51,885 nucleotides of DNA from NCBI GenBank assembly GCA_946480245.1, contig CAMLIZ010000006.1, forward strand, positions 1 through 51,885. Reading direction: 5' to 3'. Position numbers and translations under genes: made by a program. The notes beneath the pieces were generated by a model. It was not told where the DNA came from and ran no database searches. It was given only the letters and a program-made list of their open reading frames with translations. Below, one piece after another: positions 17,401 to 27,548 of this stretch. The stretch is from an uncultured Pseudomonadota bacterium. Lineage in GTDB: Bacteria; Pseudomonadota; Gammaproteobacteria; Burkholderiales; Burkholderiaceae. How positions within the stretch are numbered: position 1 is the first letter of the stretch; every line of letters begins with the position of its first letter.

Positions 17401-17406
17401 TATCAT
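17401..17406 (+). promoter_or_regulatory. -10 box of the CobD/CbiB-like gene, short leader
   Basis: TATCAT, eight bases before the ATG at 17415. The predicted transcript would have a leader of zero to three nucleotides and no Shine-Dalgarno sequence. Confidence 0.4.
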
Positions 17407-17414
17407 GCGCGCCG

Positions 17415-18404
17415 ATGAGCTTCTTTGCCGTTCTGCTGGCCCTCATGATCGAGCAGCTCAAGCCGCTGCCACGCGACAACTGGGTCTATGACACGCTGAT
17501 CTCCTGGGTCGGTTGGACGGGCCGGAATTTCGACGCCGGCAAGGAGCGTCATGCCTGGGTGGTGTGGTGCGTGACGGTGCTGGTGCCGGCGATCGCGGTC
17601 TTCGGGCTGTACTACTACGTTGCGCGCTACAGCCTGCTGTTGGCGCTGGCGTTCGACGTCGCCGTGCTGTACCTCACCCTGGGCTTCCGCCAGTTCAGCC
17701 ACTACTTCACGGACATCCGGGCGGCGCTCGAGCGTGCTGACGAGATCGAGGCGCGGCGGCTGCTCGCCGAATGGCGCCACCTGGACGCCAGCGAACTGCC
17801 GCGCACCGAGCTGCTGCGCCACGTGATCGAGCATTCACTGCTCGCCGCACACCGGCACGTATTTGGCGTGTTCTTCTGGTTCGTCGTGTTCTCCACCGTC
17901 GGGCTCGGCCCCGCGGGCGCGGTGCTTTATCGCATGGCAGAGTTCGCCAGCCGCTACTGGGCGTTCAAGAGCCGAGCGCTCGATGCGCCCACCAACGAAC
18001 GGCTTATGCAGATCTCGCAGCAGCTGTTCAGCGCGATCGACTTCATTCCGGCGCGCCTCACCGCCTTCGGCTTCGCCGTCGTGGGCAACTTCGAGGAGGC
18101 GATCAACGGCTGGCGTCGCGATGCCGTGCTGTGGAAGCACGAAAACGAAGGCGTGATCCTCGCCGCGGCTGCGGGCGCGGTGGGGGTGCAGCTGGGCGGC
18201 GCCGCGGCGCCGGGCATCACGCCGGACCGCTCCAAGACCTTTGAAAGCGGTGTGATGCCGGAAACGGTAGGCGCCGCCGCCTCTACAGAGGGAGTGCAGC
18301 CGCAACTCGGGCACCTGCAGAGCATCGTCGGCCTGGTCTGGCGCTCGGTGGTGCTGTGGATGCTGCTGGTGGCGCTGCTGTCGCTGGCCAACCTGGTCGG
18401 TTGA
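17415..18404 (+). CDS. CobD/CbiB family membrane protein
   Basis: A 329-residue inner-membrane protein with hydrophobic segments near 1–15, 45–90, 145–175 and at the C-terminus (RSVVLWMLLVALLSLANLVG). It matches the CobD/CbiB/AmpE family (MSFFAVLLALMIEQLKPLP, FRQFSHYFTDIRAAL, FWFVVFSTVGLGPAGAVLYRM, FIPARLTAFGFAVVGNFEEA). True CobD makes adenosylcobinamide phosphate, but there is no other cobalamin gene in this window and the flanking genes are housekeeping. I would treat it as a family member of unknown role, possibly AmpE-like. Confidence 0.78.
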   Translation: MSFFAVLLALMIEQLKPLPRDNWVYDTLISWVGWTGRNFDAGKERHAWVVWCVTVLVPAIAVFGLYYYVARYSLLLALAFDVAVLYLTLGFRQFSHYFTDIRAALERADEIEARRLLAEWRHLDASELPRTELLRHVIEHSLLAAHRHVFGVFFWFVVFSTVGLGPAGAVLYRMAEFASRYWAFKSRALDAPTNERLMQISQQLFSAIDFIPARLTAFGFAVVGNFEEAINGWRRDAVLWKHENEGVILAAAAGAVGVQLGGAAAPGITPDRSKTFESGVMPETVGAAASTEGVQPQLGHLQSIVGLVWRSVVLWMLLVALLSLANLVG

Positions 18405-18408
18405 GCCC

Positions 18409-19311
18409 TCAGTACCTCGACTGGCTGAGCTCGTCGTGGAGCTCACGATAGATGCGCAGGCGGGATGCCGCCACCTCACCGCGTTCGGCCGCCGCCCGCA
18501 CGCCGCAGCCCGGCTCATCCCGGTGAGTGCAGTTGTAGAAGCGGCAGGCACCGGCGTGCGGTTGAAGGTCGGGCATCAGCGACGCGAGCTGTGCAGCCTC
18601 GATGTGGCGCAGGCCGAACTCCTGGAACCCGGGTGAGTCGATCAGCGCACTGGTGCGTGCGGTGTCGATCCAGTACCAGCGCGTGCTGGTGGTGGTGTGG
18701 CGCCCGGAGTTCAAGGCCTGGGAAATTTCTCCCACCTCTGCCAGGGCTTGCGGCACCACGCAGTTGATCAGTGTGCTCTTGCCGGTGCCGCTCGGCCCCA
18801 GGACCAGAGTGGTCCGGCCTTGCAGGCGCGGCATCAGTTCGGCCAGCGCCGCGTCGCGGCCGGCCTTCAGCGACAACTCCAGCATCGGCACGCCCATCGC
18901 GGCATACGGCTGCAGCCGTTCACGGGCCGTGGCCGCTGCCGTCAGGTCGACCTTGTTGAGCACGATGCACATGGGGATGCCCGCGCTCTCGGCGGCGATC
19001 AGCGCGCGGCTCAGTTGGCTTTCGCTGAACATCGGCTCGCCGGCGACCAGCACCATGATCTGATCGAGATTGGCGGCGAACGACTTGGTGCGCCACTCGT
19101 CCTGGCGAAACAACAGGTTGCGGCGCGGGTCGATGTGTTCGATCACGCCTTCGTCGCCGGCTGTCTGCCAGCGAACCCGGTCGCCCACCACGCAGTCGCT
19201 CTTCTTGCCCCGAGGGTGGCAGATCAGACGGCGGCCTTCAGGCGTTTCCACCATGAAATGGCGGCCGTGCGCGGCGACCACCAAGCCTTGGTCGAGTCCG
19301 ATCGTCTTCAA
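18409..19311 (-). CDS. rsgA: Ribosome small-subunit-dependent GTPase A
   Basis: A 300-residue circularly permuted GTPase that helps mature the 30S subunit. Order: N-terminal OB-fold, then G4 NKVD (119–122) before the P-loop GPSGTGKST (172–180), and a C-terminal zinc site (CRFYNCTHRDEPGC with upstream residues). The permuted order G4–G1–G3 is diagnostic. It begins 21 nt after the M48 protease gene on the same strand, so the two are likely cotranscribed. Convergent with the CobD/CbiB-like gene, only 4 bases apart. Confidence 0.97.
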   Translation of the reverse strand: MKTIGLDQGLVVAAHGRHFMVETPEGRRLICHPRGKKSDCVVGDRVRWQTAGDEGVIEHIDPRRNLLFRQDEWRTKSFAANLDQIMVLVAGEPMFSESQLSRALIAAESAGIPMCIVLNKVDLTAAATARERLQPYAAMGVPMLELSLKAGRDAALAELMPRLQGRTTLVLGPSGTGKSTLINCVVPQALAEVGEISQALNSGRHTTTSTRWYWIDTARTSALIDSPGFQEFGLRHIEAAQLASLMPDLQPHAGACRFYNCTHRDEPGCGVRAAAERGEVAASRLRIYRELHDELSQSRY

Positions 19312-19332
19312 GCGAGGGGCTCGTCCACGGTG

Positions 19333-20598
19333 TCAGCGGGCACCGAGCGCGGCAAGTCGCTCGGTGGCCGGCGGATGAGAGTAGTAGAAGCGCACGTACA
19401 GGGGATCCGGTGTCAAGGTGCCGGCATTGTCCTCGTGCAGCTTCAGAAGTGCACTCGCAAGATCCTGCCCCCGGGCCTGCAGACACGCGAATGCATCGGC
19501 CTCGAACTCGTGACGACGCGACAACTGCGCGAACAATGGCGACACGAAGTAGCCGAAGACCGGCACCGCCAGCATGAACAGCAGCAGCGCCAGTGCATCG
19601 TTCGGCACGCCGAGGTTGGGTTGCACGCCGAGTGCGGTGTAGAACCAGCTCTGCGCCGCCAGCCAGCCGAGCAGCGCGAGGCCGGCCAGGCTCAGGCCGA
19701 AGATGCCGACCATCCGCTTGAGCACGTGCTTGTGCTTGAAGTGCCCCAGTTCGTGCGCAAGCACCGCTTCCACTTCGCCTGGCGTCAGCTGGCGCAACAG
19801 CGTATCGAAGAACACCACACGTTTGGCGCGCCCCAAGCCGGTGAAGTAGGCGTTGCCGTGCGCGGAGCGACGGCTGCCGTCCATCACGAACAAGCCCTTT
19901 GCCGCGAAGCCACAGCGCTGCATCAGCGCCTGCACGCGCTCGCGCAGACCGTCGTCGGACAGCGGCTCGAACTTGTTGAACAGCGGCGCGATCACCGTCG
20001 GGTACAGCAGCAGCATCAGCAGTTGGAAGGCCGTCCACACGCCCCAGGCCCATACCCACCACAGCCCGCCAGTGGCGCCCATGATCCAAAGGATCAGCGC
20101 TGCCAGCGGCAGACCGAGCAGGGTAGCCACGGCCAGACCCTTGAAGAGGTCCCCCAAGTACAGGCGCCACGTCATGCGATTGAAGCCGAAGCGCTGCTCG
20201 ATGCGAAAGGTGCCGTACAGCTCGAACGGCAGGTCAAGCAGGCCGGAGATCAACGCGAACGCGGCCAGCAGCACCAACTGGTACGCCATGCCGCCCCAGC
20301 GCGGCGCCACGGCCTCGCGCACCAAGGCGTTCAGTGCATCGAGGCCGCCGAGCAGCGTCCAGCCGAGCAGCACGGCGGTGGCGAAGGCGGTGCTCACCAG
20401 GCCGAGCCGACCCTTGGCGAGCGTGTAGTCCGCAGCCTTCTGATGAGCTTGCAGGCTCACGACTGCCACGAACGGCGCCGGCACGGCATTGCGGTGTGCC
20501 GCTACATGGCGCATCTGACGAGTTGCCAGCCACAGCTTGACGATGAGTGAGGCCAGCAAGGCCGCAGCGAAGAGGAGGGTGAGGGCGGAGCCGGGCAT
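19333..20598 (-). CDS. M48 family metalloprotease (Ste24/CAAX prenyl protease-like)
   Basis: 421 residues with an N-terminal Ste24-type membrane region (hydrophobic segments near 5–22, 65–85, 105–125, 150–200) and the zinc motif HELGH at residues 282–286 ([14 protein letters not shown]), plus a second zinc ligand in the downstream FEADAFA segment. An inner-membrane endopeptidase; bacteria lack CAAX prenylation, so its role is probably membrane-protein quality control (inference). The ATG at 20598 was chosen; it lies seven bases after a TACACT box, while a GTG 30 nt further up lacks support. Confidence 0.88.
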   Translation of the reverse strand: MPGSALTLLFAAALLASLIVKLWLATRQMRHVAAHRNAVPAPFVAVVSLQAHQKAADYTLAKGRLGLVSTAFATAVLLGWTLLGGLDALNALVREAVAPRWGGMAYQLVLLAAFALISGLLDLPFELYGTFRIEQRFGFNRMTWRLYLGDLFKGLAVATLLGLPLAALILWIMGATGGLWWVWAWGVWTAFQLLMLLLYPTVIAPLFNKFEPLSDDGLRERVQALMQRCGFAAKGLFVMDGSRRSAHGNAYFTGLGRAKRVVFFDTLLRQLTPGEVEAVLAHELGHFKHKHVLKRMVGIFGLSLAGLALLGWLAAQSWFYTALGVQPNLGVPNDALALLLFMLAVPVFGYFVSPLFAQLSRRHEFEADAFACLQARGQDLASALLKLHEDNAGTLTPDPLYVRFYYSHPPATERLAALGAR

Positions 20599-20605
20599 GG
20601 AAGCA

Positions 20606-20640
20606 AGTGTAGAAGGCGGCCAAAGCACCCCTGCGACAAT
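20606..20640. promoter_or_regulatory. Divergent promoters of the M48 protease (minus) and orn (plus)
   Basis: TACACT on the minus strand (20611 to 20606) ends seven bases before the protease ATG, predicting a leaderless or nearly leaderless mRNA. GACAAT on the plus strand (20635–20640) is the likely -10 of orn, 39 bases before its ATG. Confidence 0.45.
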
Positions 20641-20679
20641 GGCCCCAACCCCTTCCGTTTCAAGACCCGAGGATTCCCG

Positions 20680-21246
20680 ATGGCCGAGCTCGTCACCTCA
20701 TTGCCGCTGCATGAACACAACCTGATCTGGATCGACCTCGAGATGACCGGTCTGTATCCGGACACCGACAGGATCATCGAGTTGGCGGTGGTGGTGACCG
20801 ACGCGCGGATGACGATGCGCGTCGAAGGCCCTGTCTTCGCCGTGCACCAGAGCGACGCCACCCTGGACGCGATGGACGCGTGGAACAAGGGCACTCACGG
20901 CAAGAGCGGCCTGATCGACCGTGTGAAGGCATCGACGATCGACGAGGCCGCCGCCGAGGCGCAGACGATCGCCTGGCTGCAGCAGTACGTGCCCAAGGGC
21001 AAGAGCCCGATGTGCGGCAACTCGATCTGCCAGGACCGGCGCTTCCTTGCCAACTACATGCCGCAGCTGGAGGCCTTCTTCCACTACCGCAACCTCGATG
21101 TCAGCACGCTGAAGGAGCTGGCACGACGCTGGAAGCCGGACATCCTGCCCGGCTTCTCGAAGGCGCAAGCTCACACGGCGCTGGCCGACATCCATGAATC
21201 GGTCGACGAGCTGCTGTACTACCGCGAGCACTTTCTCAAGCTTTGA
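20680..21246 (+). CDS. orn: Oligoribonuclease
   Basis: A 188-residue DEDDh 3'-5' exonuclease that degrades RNA dinucleotides and pGpG, completing RNA decay and c-di-GMP turnover. Visible are [11 protein letters not shown] (first D and E, near residues 19–21), the [14 protein letters not shown] segment and the C-terminal [10 protein letters not shown] with the catalytic His and Asp. The protein runs about eight residues longer at the N-terminus than E. coli Orn. Divergent from the M48 protease–rsgA pair, a common arrangement in this order. Confidence 0.97.
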   Translation: MAELVTSLPLHEHNLIWIDLEMTGLYPDTDRIIELAVVVTDARMTMRVEGPVFAVHQSDATLDAMDAWNKGTHGKSGLIDRVKASTIDEAAAEAQTIAWLQQYVPKGKSPMCGNSICQDRRFLANYMPQLEAFFHYRNLDVSTLKELARRWKPDILPGFSKAQAHTALADIHESVDELLYYREHFLKL

Positions 21247-21281
21247 GCGGCCCGCGGGAGGAGCGCGAGCCGCCTGCCGCT

Positions 21282-21689
21282 TCAGCGCCCGGGCTGCAGC
21301 AAGGGGTACTCGCTGCTCGCCGGTGGCGGCGTCAGCGCGTCGAAATCCGACAGGGCGCTGTCGCGGGCAAGGCGTTCGCGCCGGCCTGCTTCCAGGCGCG
21401 CGCGGGCTTCCTCCAGCCGCTGTTCGATGGCGCGCGAGGCACGTTCCTCGGCCTCTACCTCGTCCACCGGCGCGCAGACAAAACCGCCGCCCTTCCACCA
21501 CACATATACCCGGGTGCCAGGCTCCAGCTGCTCGTGGTGGGCCAGGAAGCCCATCTCGACGCTGCCCAGTGGTAGATCGAAATGAACGGTGCGGCGCTCG
21601 GTCACCACGGTTTCGGTGCGTCCGCTCTTCAGTGGCTTCAGAAGCCCGGGAGCGATGCGAGTTTGCGGCCAGGAGAGAACGCGGTTCAT
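21282..21689 (-). CDS. Unrecognised small protein
   Basis: 135 residues that I cannot assign to a family. The first half looks like a small beta-rich domain (HFDLPLGSVEMGFLAHHEQL then GTRVYVWWKGGGFVCAPVDE), the second is an alanine-, glutamate- and arginine-rich helix likely to form a coiled coil (about residues 78–112), ending in a proline-rich tail. It is supported as a real gene by a GGAGG ribosome-binding site nine bases before the ATG. No signal peptide or membrane helix. It is convergent with orn and divergent from the DEAD-box helicase gene. Confidence 0.65.
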   Translation of the reverse strand: MNRVLSWPQTRIAPGLLKPLKSGRTETVVTERRTVHFDLPLGSVEMGFLAHHEQLEPGTRVYVWWKGGGFVCAPVDEVEAEERASRAIEQRLEEARARLEAGRRERLARDSALSDFDALTPPPASSEYPLLQPGR

Positions 21690-22077
21690 CTGTCAGCCTC
21701 CATGCAGTTGTTGGTGTTATTGGACGCAAATATCGTGCGTGCGGCCGGAGGTATGAAGTGGCTTTACCCGTCGTTACCCTGCTGTTGCACGGTCGACGCA
21801 TGGCAGTGCCCCGGCAGCGTCAGGGGAAACCCGCTACAATCGCGCCTTCGCCGAGGCACCTGCCACGGCGATTCGCTCATCCCCTCTGACCTCTCGGGCC
21901 CTCGCGGTCGCGAATCCTCCCAATTGGAACGGTCGGCGGCGATGCCGTCGCAACGCGATGCCGTTCCCTGGTGCCACTGCCGGCTGCCAGTCTTGCATTT
22001 CCAGCGACCTGACCCCGGCTGCCTTTGCGCTGCCACTGGGCCTGTGTGCCCATTGTTCGAGAGAGAAAGAGATTTCC
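21690..22077 (+). promoter_or_regulatory. 388-bp gene-free region: promoter and long leader of the DEAD-box helicase
   Basis: No plausible gene lies here. TACAAT at 21835–21840 is a probable -10 box, giving a leader of about 230 nt. The leader contains a 7-bp outer stem (GGAACGG 21926–21932 with CCGTTCC 21961–21967) enclosing a smaller hairpin, and a second hairpin near the gene (TGGGC 22037–22041 with GCCCA 22048–22052). An in-frame ATG at 21958 could lengthen the helicase by 40 residues, but those residues look nothing like the family. Long leaders of this kind are common on cold-induced RNA helicase genes. The left 100 bp should also hold the promoter of the small minus-strand gene, not identified. 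Confidence 0.55.
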
Positions 22078-23448
<1,371 letters not shown>

Positions 23449-23468
23449 GCCGTCTGAGCGCTCAATAG

Positions 23469-23502
23469 AAGACGCCCGTCGACGCAGGTCGACGGGCGTC
23501 TT
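23469..23502. terminator. Bidirectional terminator after the DEAD-box helicase
   Basis: A perfect 15-bp inverted repeat (AAGACGCCCGTCGAC 23469–23483, loop GCAG, complement 23488–23502). Only short A/T flanks, but the stem is very stable and sits between convergent genes. Confidence 0.85.
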
Positions 23503-23543
23503 GCTTGGAGACTGCCAGTGCCCCGGGAGGCGCGCAGAAGTGC

Positions 23544-23900
23544 CTAGGCTTCGAGCAGTTCCACCTCGAACACCAGCGTTGCATTCGGCGGGATCACGCC
23601 GCCGGCGCCGCGGGCGCCGTAGCCGAGCTGTGGCGGGATCGTCAGTACCCGGGTTCCGCCCACCTTCATGCCTTGCACGCCTTCGTCCCAGCCGCGGATG
23701 ACTTCGCCTGCGCCCAGGGTGAACTCGAAGGGGTCGTTGCGGTCCTTGCTGGAGTCGAACTTGCGGCCGCGGCCCTGTGGCTGCGACGTGTCGTGCAACC
23801 ACCCGGTGTAGTGCACGCGCACGCTGCTGCCGGCGCGCGCCTCGGCGCCTTGGCCCGCAGTGGTGTCGTCGTATTGCAAGCCGGTAGCGGATGTGGGCAT
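23544..23900 (-). CDS. FKBP-type peptidyl-prolyl cis-trans isomerase
   Basis: 118 residues forming one FKBP domain: [57 protein letters not shown] and [15 protein letters not shown]. It catalyses proline cis/trans isomerisation during protein folding; no signal peptide, so cytosolic. It lies 33 nt downstream of gluQRS on the same strand, with a GGAG-type site before the ATG. Confidence 0.96.
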   Translation of the reverse strand: MPTSATGLQYDDTTAGQGAEARAGSSVRVHYTGWLHDTSQPQGRGRKFDSSKDRNDPFEFTLGAGEVIRGWDEGVQGMKVGGTRVLTIPPQLGYGARGAGGVIPPNATLVFEVELLEA

Positions 23901-23933
23901 TGAGCTCTCCTTGGTTCGTGAGTCGGGCCGGCA

Positions 23934-24818
23934 TCATGCCACCCAGCGCAGGGCCCACGCGGTTACCGCGCGCTGAAGCCACGCGGCCGGCGTTGCCGCA
24001 CCGAGCTGAGGCAAGTCGAGCACCTGCGCCGCGGCGTTCAGCGCCGCCAACGGATCGCGCACATCGAGCGCCGGCGCGCCATGTTGCTTCGACAGCTTCT
24101 CGCCGCGCGCATCGCGCACCAGCGGCGTGTGCAGGTAGCGGGGCGTGGGCAGGCCCAGCAGGTGCTGCAGGTGGATCTGGCGCGGCGTGTTGTCGGCCAG
24201 ATCCTCGCCCCGCACGACGTGCGTGACGGCCTGCGCGCCGTCGTCCACCACTACCGCGAGCTGGTACGCCCACAAGCCATCGGCCCGGCGCAGCACGAAG
24301 TCGCCGACGTCGTGTGTGACGTCCTGCCACTGAGCGCCCTGGCGCCGGTCATGCCAGCGCAGCAGCACGCGGTGGGCCTCGTCGCCGCAACGCACCCGCC
24401 AGGCGCGCGCCGTACGACCCTGCAGCCCGTCTCGACAGGTGCCCGGGTACACCAGCTCCTGGTGGCGTGCGCGCGGCCGGCCGGCCGTCTGCAGTGCAGC
24501 TTCGATGTCCTTTCGGGTGCAGCCGCACGGATACGCCTGGCCTGCGGCGATCAGGTGATCGAGCGCCGCCTGGTAGTACCTGCCCCGGGCCGATTGCCAT
24601 ACCGGTGGCTCGTCGGCGACCAACCCCAGCGCGGCCAGCTGGCGCAGGATCTCCTGATCCGCGCCGGGCATGCAGCGCGGCGTGTCCACGTCCTCGATGC
24701 GCACCAGCCAGCGGCCACCGTGTGCGCGCGCGTCGAGCCAGCTGGCCAGCGCGGCCACCAGGGAGCCGGCGTGCAGCGGGCCGGTGGGCGATGGTGCGAA
24801 GCGGCCTACGTAGCCCAT
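23934..24818 (-). CDS. gluQ: Glutamyl-queuosine tRNA(Asp) synthetase
   Basis: 294 residues corresponding to the catalytic half of glutamyl-tRNA synthetase without an anticodon-binding domain. It activates glutamate and joins it to queuosine at position 34 of tRNA(Asp). Visible are the HIGH-equivalent [15 protein letters not shown] near the N-terminus, the cysteine-bearing CGCTRKD of the zinc site, and the KMSKS-equivalent KLSKQHGAP near residue 240. The gene starts 12 nt after the LysR-type regulator gene on the same strand. Confidence 0.95.
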   Translation of the reverse strand: MGYVGRFAPSPTGPLHAGSLVAALASWLDARAHGGRWLVRIEDVDTPRCMPGADQEILRQLAALGLVADEPPVWQSARGRYYQAALDHLIAAGQAYPCGCTRKDIEAALQTAGRPRARHQELVYPGTCRDGLQGRTARAWRVRCGDEAHRVLLRWHDRRQGAQWQDVTHDVGDFVLRRADGLWAYQLAVVVDDGAQAVTHVVRGEDLADNTPRQIHLQHLLGLPTPRYLHTPLVRDARGEKLSKQHGAPALDVRDPLAALNAAAQVLDLPQLGAATPAAWLQRAVTAWALRWVA

Positions 24819-24830
24819 TCCGCGCGAAGC

Positions 24831-25820
24831 TCAGTCCACGCTGCCCGGCGCCAGCCCTGCATGCTGTTCCAGCAGCGCATGTTGCGTGGTGCGGCTGTCG
24901 AGTTGCTGCAGCCACCACTGCAGCGCCAGGCCTTGAGCGGCCTTGCGCCCGCCGTTGCCCCCGCTGCGCCAGGCATATCCGAAGCGCGCGGGGTGGAGCG
25001 TGCGCTGTACCTGCTTGACCACCAGGCGGCCTGCCCGAATATGCTCGCGGGCCAGCGGCTCCGGTACGAAGCCGCAGCCCAGGCAGCGCAGCTGCGCCTC
25101 GACCTTGGCCTGAACGCTTGCGACCGTGAACACCTCCTGCCCCGGCAGCAGGTTCACGGTGCGCGGCGACAGCCGCTGTGCGGTGTCGGCCACGGCCACG
25201 GCCCGGTGGCGCAGCAGCTCGGCGTCGGGGATCGGCTCCGCGTGCGTCGCCAGTGGATGGTGGGGCGCCACCGCGAACACGAACACCATCTCACCGATCA
25301 GCCGCGTTTGCACCTCGGCCGGCGGCGGCGTTTCACCGAAGGCACCGATCGCCAGGTCGGCCTGTCCGGACAGCAGCGTCTCCCAAGTACCCGCCATCAC
25401 CTCGGTGCGCAGGCGCAGGCGGGTCGGCGGGCTCTGGTGGCCGTCCGGCTTGAGCGCGAAGAAGGCCTCGCACAGTTCGAGCATCGTCAGGCGTGACAGC
25501 GCGCCGTCCACGGCGATCGTCAGCTGTGTCTCCCAGCCGGTGGAGACGCGGCGCACGCGGTTGGCCACGCCCTCCATCTCGGCGAGCAGGCGACGGCCCT
25601 CATGCAGCAGTTCTTCGCCGGCGGCCGTGAGGCGGGCCTGCCGCGAGCGGCGGTCGAACAGCAATACGTCCAGCGCGTCCTCGAGCTGGCGCACGCTGTA
25701 GGTGAGGGCGGACGGCACCTTGCCGAGCTCGCGTGCGGCTGCGGCAAAGCTGCCGGTGCGGGCGATCGTGTCCATCATCGCCAGGGCTTCGGGCGTGAGG
25801 GCGAGGTGGCGGTCGGGCAT
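24831..25820 (-). CDS. LysR-family transcriptional regulator
   Basis: 329 residues: an N-terminal winged helix-turn-helix (LTPEALAMMDTIARTGSFAA then LGKVPSALTYSVRQLEDAL) and a periplasmic-binding-protein-like effector domain from about residue 90. It is divergent from the pirin gene with an 88-bp spacer, so it is expected to regulate that gene and itself; a TTGAA-N7-TTCAA palindrome starts 14 bases upstream of its own ATG. Effector unknown. Confidence 0.94.
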   Translation of the reverse strand: MPDRHLALTPEALAMMDTIARTGSFAAAARELGKVPSALTYSVRQLEDALDVLLFDRRSRQARLTAAGEELLHEGRRLLAEMEGVANRVRRVSTGWETQLTIAVDGALSRLTMLELCEAFFALKPDGHQSPPTRLRLRTEVMAGTWETLLSGQADLAIGAFGETPPPAEVQTRLIGEMVFVFAVAPHHPLATHAEPIPDAELLRHRAVAVADTAQRLSPRTVNLLPGQEVFTVASVQAKVEAQLRCLGCGFVPEPLAREHIRAGRLVVKQVQRTLHPARFGYAWRSGGNGGRKAAQGLALQWWLQQLDSRTTQHALLEQHAGLAPGSVD

Positions 25821-25833
25821 GGCTTCATCTTAT

Positions 25834-25850
25834 TTGAACGCTCGCTTCAA
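25834..25850. promoter_or_regulatory. Candidate LysR operator
   Basis: A perfect 17-bp inverted repeat, TTGAA-N7-TTCAA, with the T-N11-A-type core expected of LysR-family sites. It lies between the divergent regulator and pirin genes, close to the regulator start, as for an autoregulatory site. Confidence 0.55.
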
Positions 25851-25882
25851 GCACCCGCCTCCCGACGCAGTGAGGCGCCGCC

Positions 25883-25888
25883 TACAGT
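25883..25888 (+). promoter_or_regulatory. -10 box of the pirin gene
   Basis: TACAGT, 20 bases before the ATG; leader of about 14 nt carries a GGAG ribosome-binding site. Confidence 0.4.
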
Positions 25889-25908
25889 GAAGTTCACCGA
25901 AGGAGCTC

Positions 25909-26613
25909 ATGATGATCGAACGCGTTCCCGCCGCCAGCCGCGGCTTTGCCGACCACGGTTGGTTGAAGTCGTTTCACAGCTTCTCGTTCGCGGACTACTA
26001 CAACCCGCAGCGCATGGGCTTCGGCAACCTGCGCGTGATCAACGAGGACCGCATCGCGCCCGGTACCGGCTTTGGCACCCATGCCCACCGCGACATGGAG
26101 ATCGTGAGCTACGTGCTCGAAGGTGCGCTCGCGCACAAGGACAGCATCGGCAACGGCACGGTGATCCGGCCCGGCGACGTGCAGCGCATGACGGCCGGCA
26201 CGGGCGTGCGCCACAGCGAGTTCAACGATGCTCAGGACAGCACGCACTTCCTGCAGATATGGATCCTGCCGGAGCGCAGCGGCATCGCGCCCGGCTACGA
26301 GCAGAAGCATTTCGACGCCGCAGCCAAGCGTGGCCGGCTGGTGCTGGTGGCCTCTCCCGATGGCCGCGACGGATCGGTGCGCCTGCATGCCGATGCGGCC
26401 ATTCGTGCGGGCTGCTTCAATGGCGATGAGCGCGCCGAGCTGCCATTGGCCGCCGAGCGGCTGACCTATGTGCAAGTGGTGCGCGGCAGCCTGCGCGCCA
26501 ACGGCCAGGCACTGGCAACGGGCGATGCAATGGCGCTGGCGCAGGAGCCCGCCCTCACGCTCGAAGGCGGCGACGACGCCGAGGTGCTGGTGTTCGACCT
26601 CAGTGCAGCGTGA
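25909..26613 (+). CDS. Pirin-family bicupin protein
   Basis: 234 residues. The N-terminal cupin has the metal-binding pattern THAHRDMEIVSYVLEGALAHKDS (His residues near 58–60 and Glu near 63, with a later RHSEF His). Pirins are iron-binding bicupins; some have quercetin 2,3-dioxygenase activity, but the physiological role in bacteria is not settled. Starts at the first of two adjacent ATGs, matching a GGAG site six bases upstream. Likely controlled by the divergent LysR protein. Its 3' end overlaps the convergent alpha/beta hydrolase gene by 14 bp. Confidence 0.94.
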   Translation: MMIERVPAASRGFADHGWLKSFHSFSFADYYNPQRMGFGNLRVINEDRIAPGTGFGTHAHRDMEIVSYVLEGALAHKDSIGNGTVIRPGDVQRMTAGTGVRHSEFNDAQDSTHFLQIWILPERSGIAPGYEQKHFDAAAKRGRLVLVASPDGRDGSVRLHADAAIRAGCFNGDERAELPLAAERLTYVQVVRGSLRANGQALATGDAMALAQEPALTLEGGDDAEVLVFDLSAA

Positions 26614-27544
26614 GCAGGAAGTCCTGCACCGCCTGCACAGTCGCCTGCGGCGACTCCTCCTGCGGCACATGGCCCAGATCGTCGAAGATGCGCAGCTGGC
26701 TGCCCGCGATGTCGCGATGGAAGTGCATCGCGCTGTCGATCGGAATCAGGTGGTCCCTGCCGCCCCAGAGGATCAGCGTGGGCAGCTTCAGCCGCGCGAT
26801 GCGCGCCGCGTCCTCGCCGTGCTCCATCTGCTGGAAGCGCTGCACCAGCGCATGCCGGTTGCCCTCGCGCAGCGTCAGCTCGTAGTAGCGGTCGACCAGC
26901 TCCGGCGTCACGCGCGACGGGTCGCCATACACCGCCTGCACGCTGCGCTCGATCAGCGGGCGCGGCGTGAGGTAGTCGACCAGGCGATTGACCACGGGCA
27001 CACGGGCCAAGGCAAACCCGAGCGGCAGATGCTCCGGCTGGAACGGATAGCCCGCCGCATCCACCAGGATCAACGCGGCCACGCGTTGCGGCGCCAGGCT
27101 GGCTGTGCGCCAGGCGACCTCGCCACCGAGCGAATTGCCGCCCAGCACGAAGCGCTGCACCTTCAACGCATCCATCAGCTGAAGCACGAAACGCGCATAG
27201 GTGTCGCCACGGTAGTCGCCACCGGCGCTGGGCCCGGTGAGGCCGAAGCCCGGTAGGTCCATGCTGATCACGCGATGCTGCGCCTGCAGGGCGGCGGCCC
27301 AGCCTTCCCAGGTGTGCAGACTGGCCGACGTGCCGTGCAGCAGCACGATGGGCCGCGGGTCATTGCGCGGACCCACGTCGCGAAAGTGCACCAACTGGCC
27401 GTTCAAATCGACGAAATCGGATGGCGCTGGAGCCCAGCGTGCCACCAGCGTTTCCACCGGACGATCCGGCGCATAGCTGAAGCCGACGCCGAGCGCCAGC
27501 GCGGCGATGAGCAAGCCGGCCAGGCGCTGCAGCATGCCGACCAT
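26600..27544 (-). CDS. Alpha/beta hydrolase, membrane-anchored or exported
   Basis: 314 residues. An N-terminal hydrophobic segment (residues 4–22) is a signal anchor. The hydrolase fold shows the oxyanion HGTSAS, the nucleophile elbow GNSLGG, the acid in WGGRDHLIP and the histidine in LGHVPQEE, so the catalytic triad is complete. It resembles small-molecule esterases and C–C bond hydrolases; the substrate is unknown. It begins 4 nt after trhO, so the two are probably one transcript, though no functional connection is evident. Confidence 0.88.
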   Translation of the reverse strand: MVGMLQRLAGLLIAALALGVGFSYAPDRPVETLVARWAPAPSDFVDLNGQLVHFRDVGPRNDPRPIVLLHGTSASLHTWEGWAAALQAQHRVISMDLPGFGLTGPSAGGDYRGDTYARFVLQLMDALKVQRFVLGGNSLGGEVAWRTASLAPQRVAALILVDAAGYPFQPEHLPLGFALARVPVVNRLVDYLTPRPLIERSVQAVYGDPSRVTPELVDRYYELTLREGNRHALVQRFQQMEHGEDAARIARLKLPTLILWGGRDHLIPIDSAMHFHRDIAGSQLRIFDDLGHVPQEESPQATVQAVQDFLLTLH

Positions 27545-27548
27545 GGCG

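Noticed and set aside
17415..18404. A cobalamin-biosynthesis function for the CobD/CbiB-like protein
   Set aside because: Family similarity alone; no cob gene is nearby, so only the family name is given.
18697..20550. A 617-codon open frame antisense to rsgA and the M48 protease gene
   Set aside because: Same low-complexity shadow composition; both opposite-strand genes are certain.
21958..22077. A 40-residue N-terminal extension of the DEAD-box helicase
   Set aside because: The residues do not resemble the family, and MSFETLGLQPALVRAV is the usual start; the region fits better as leader.
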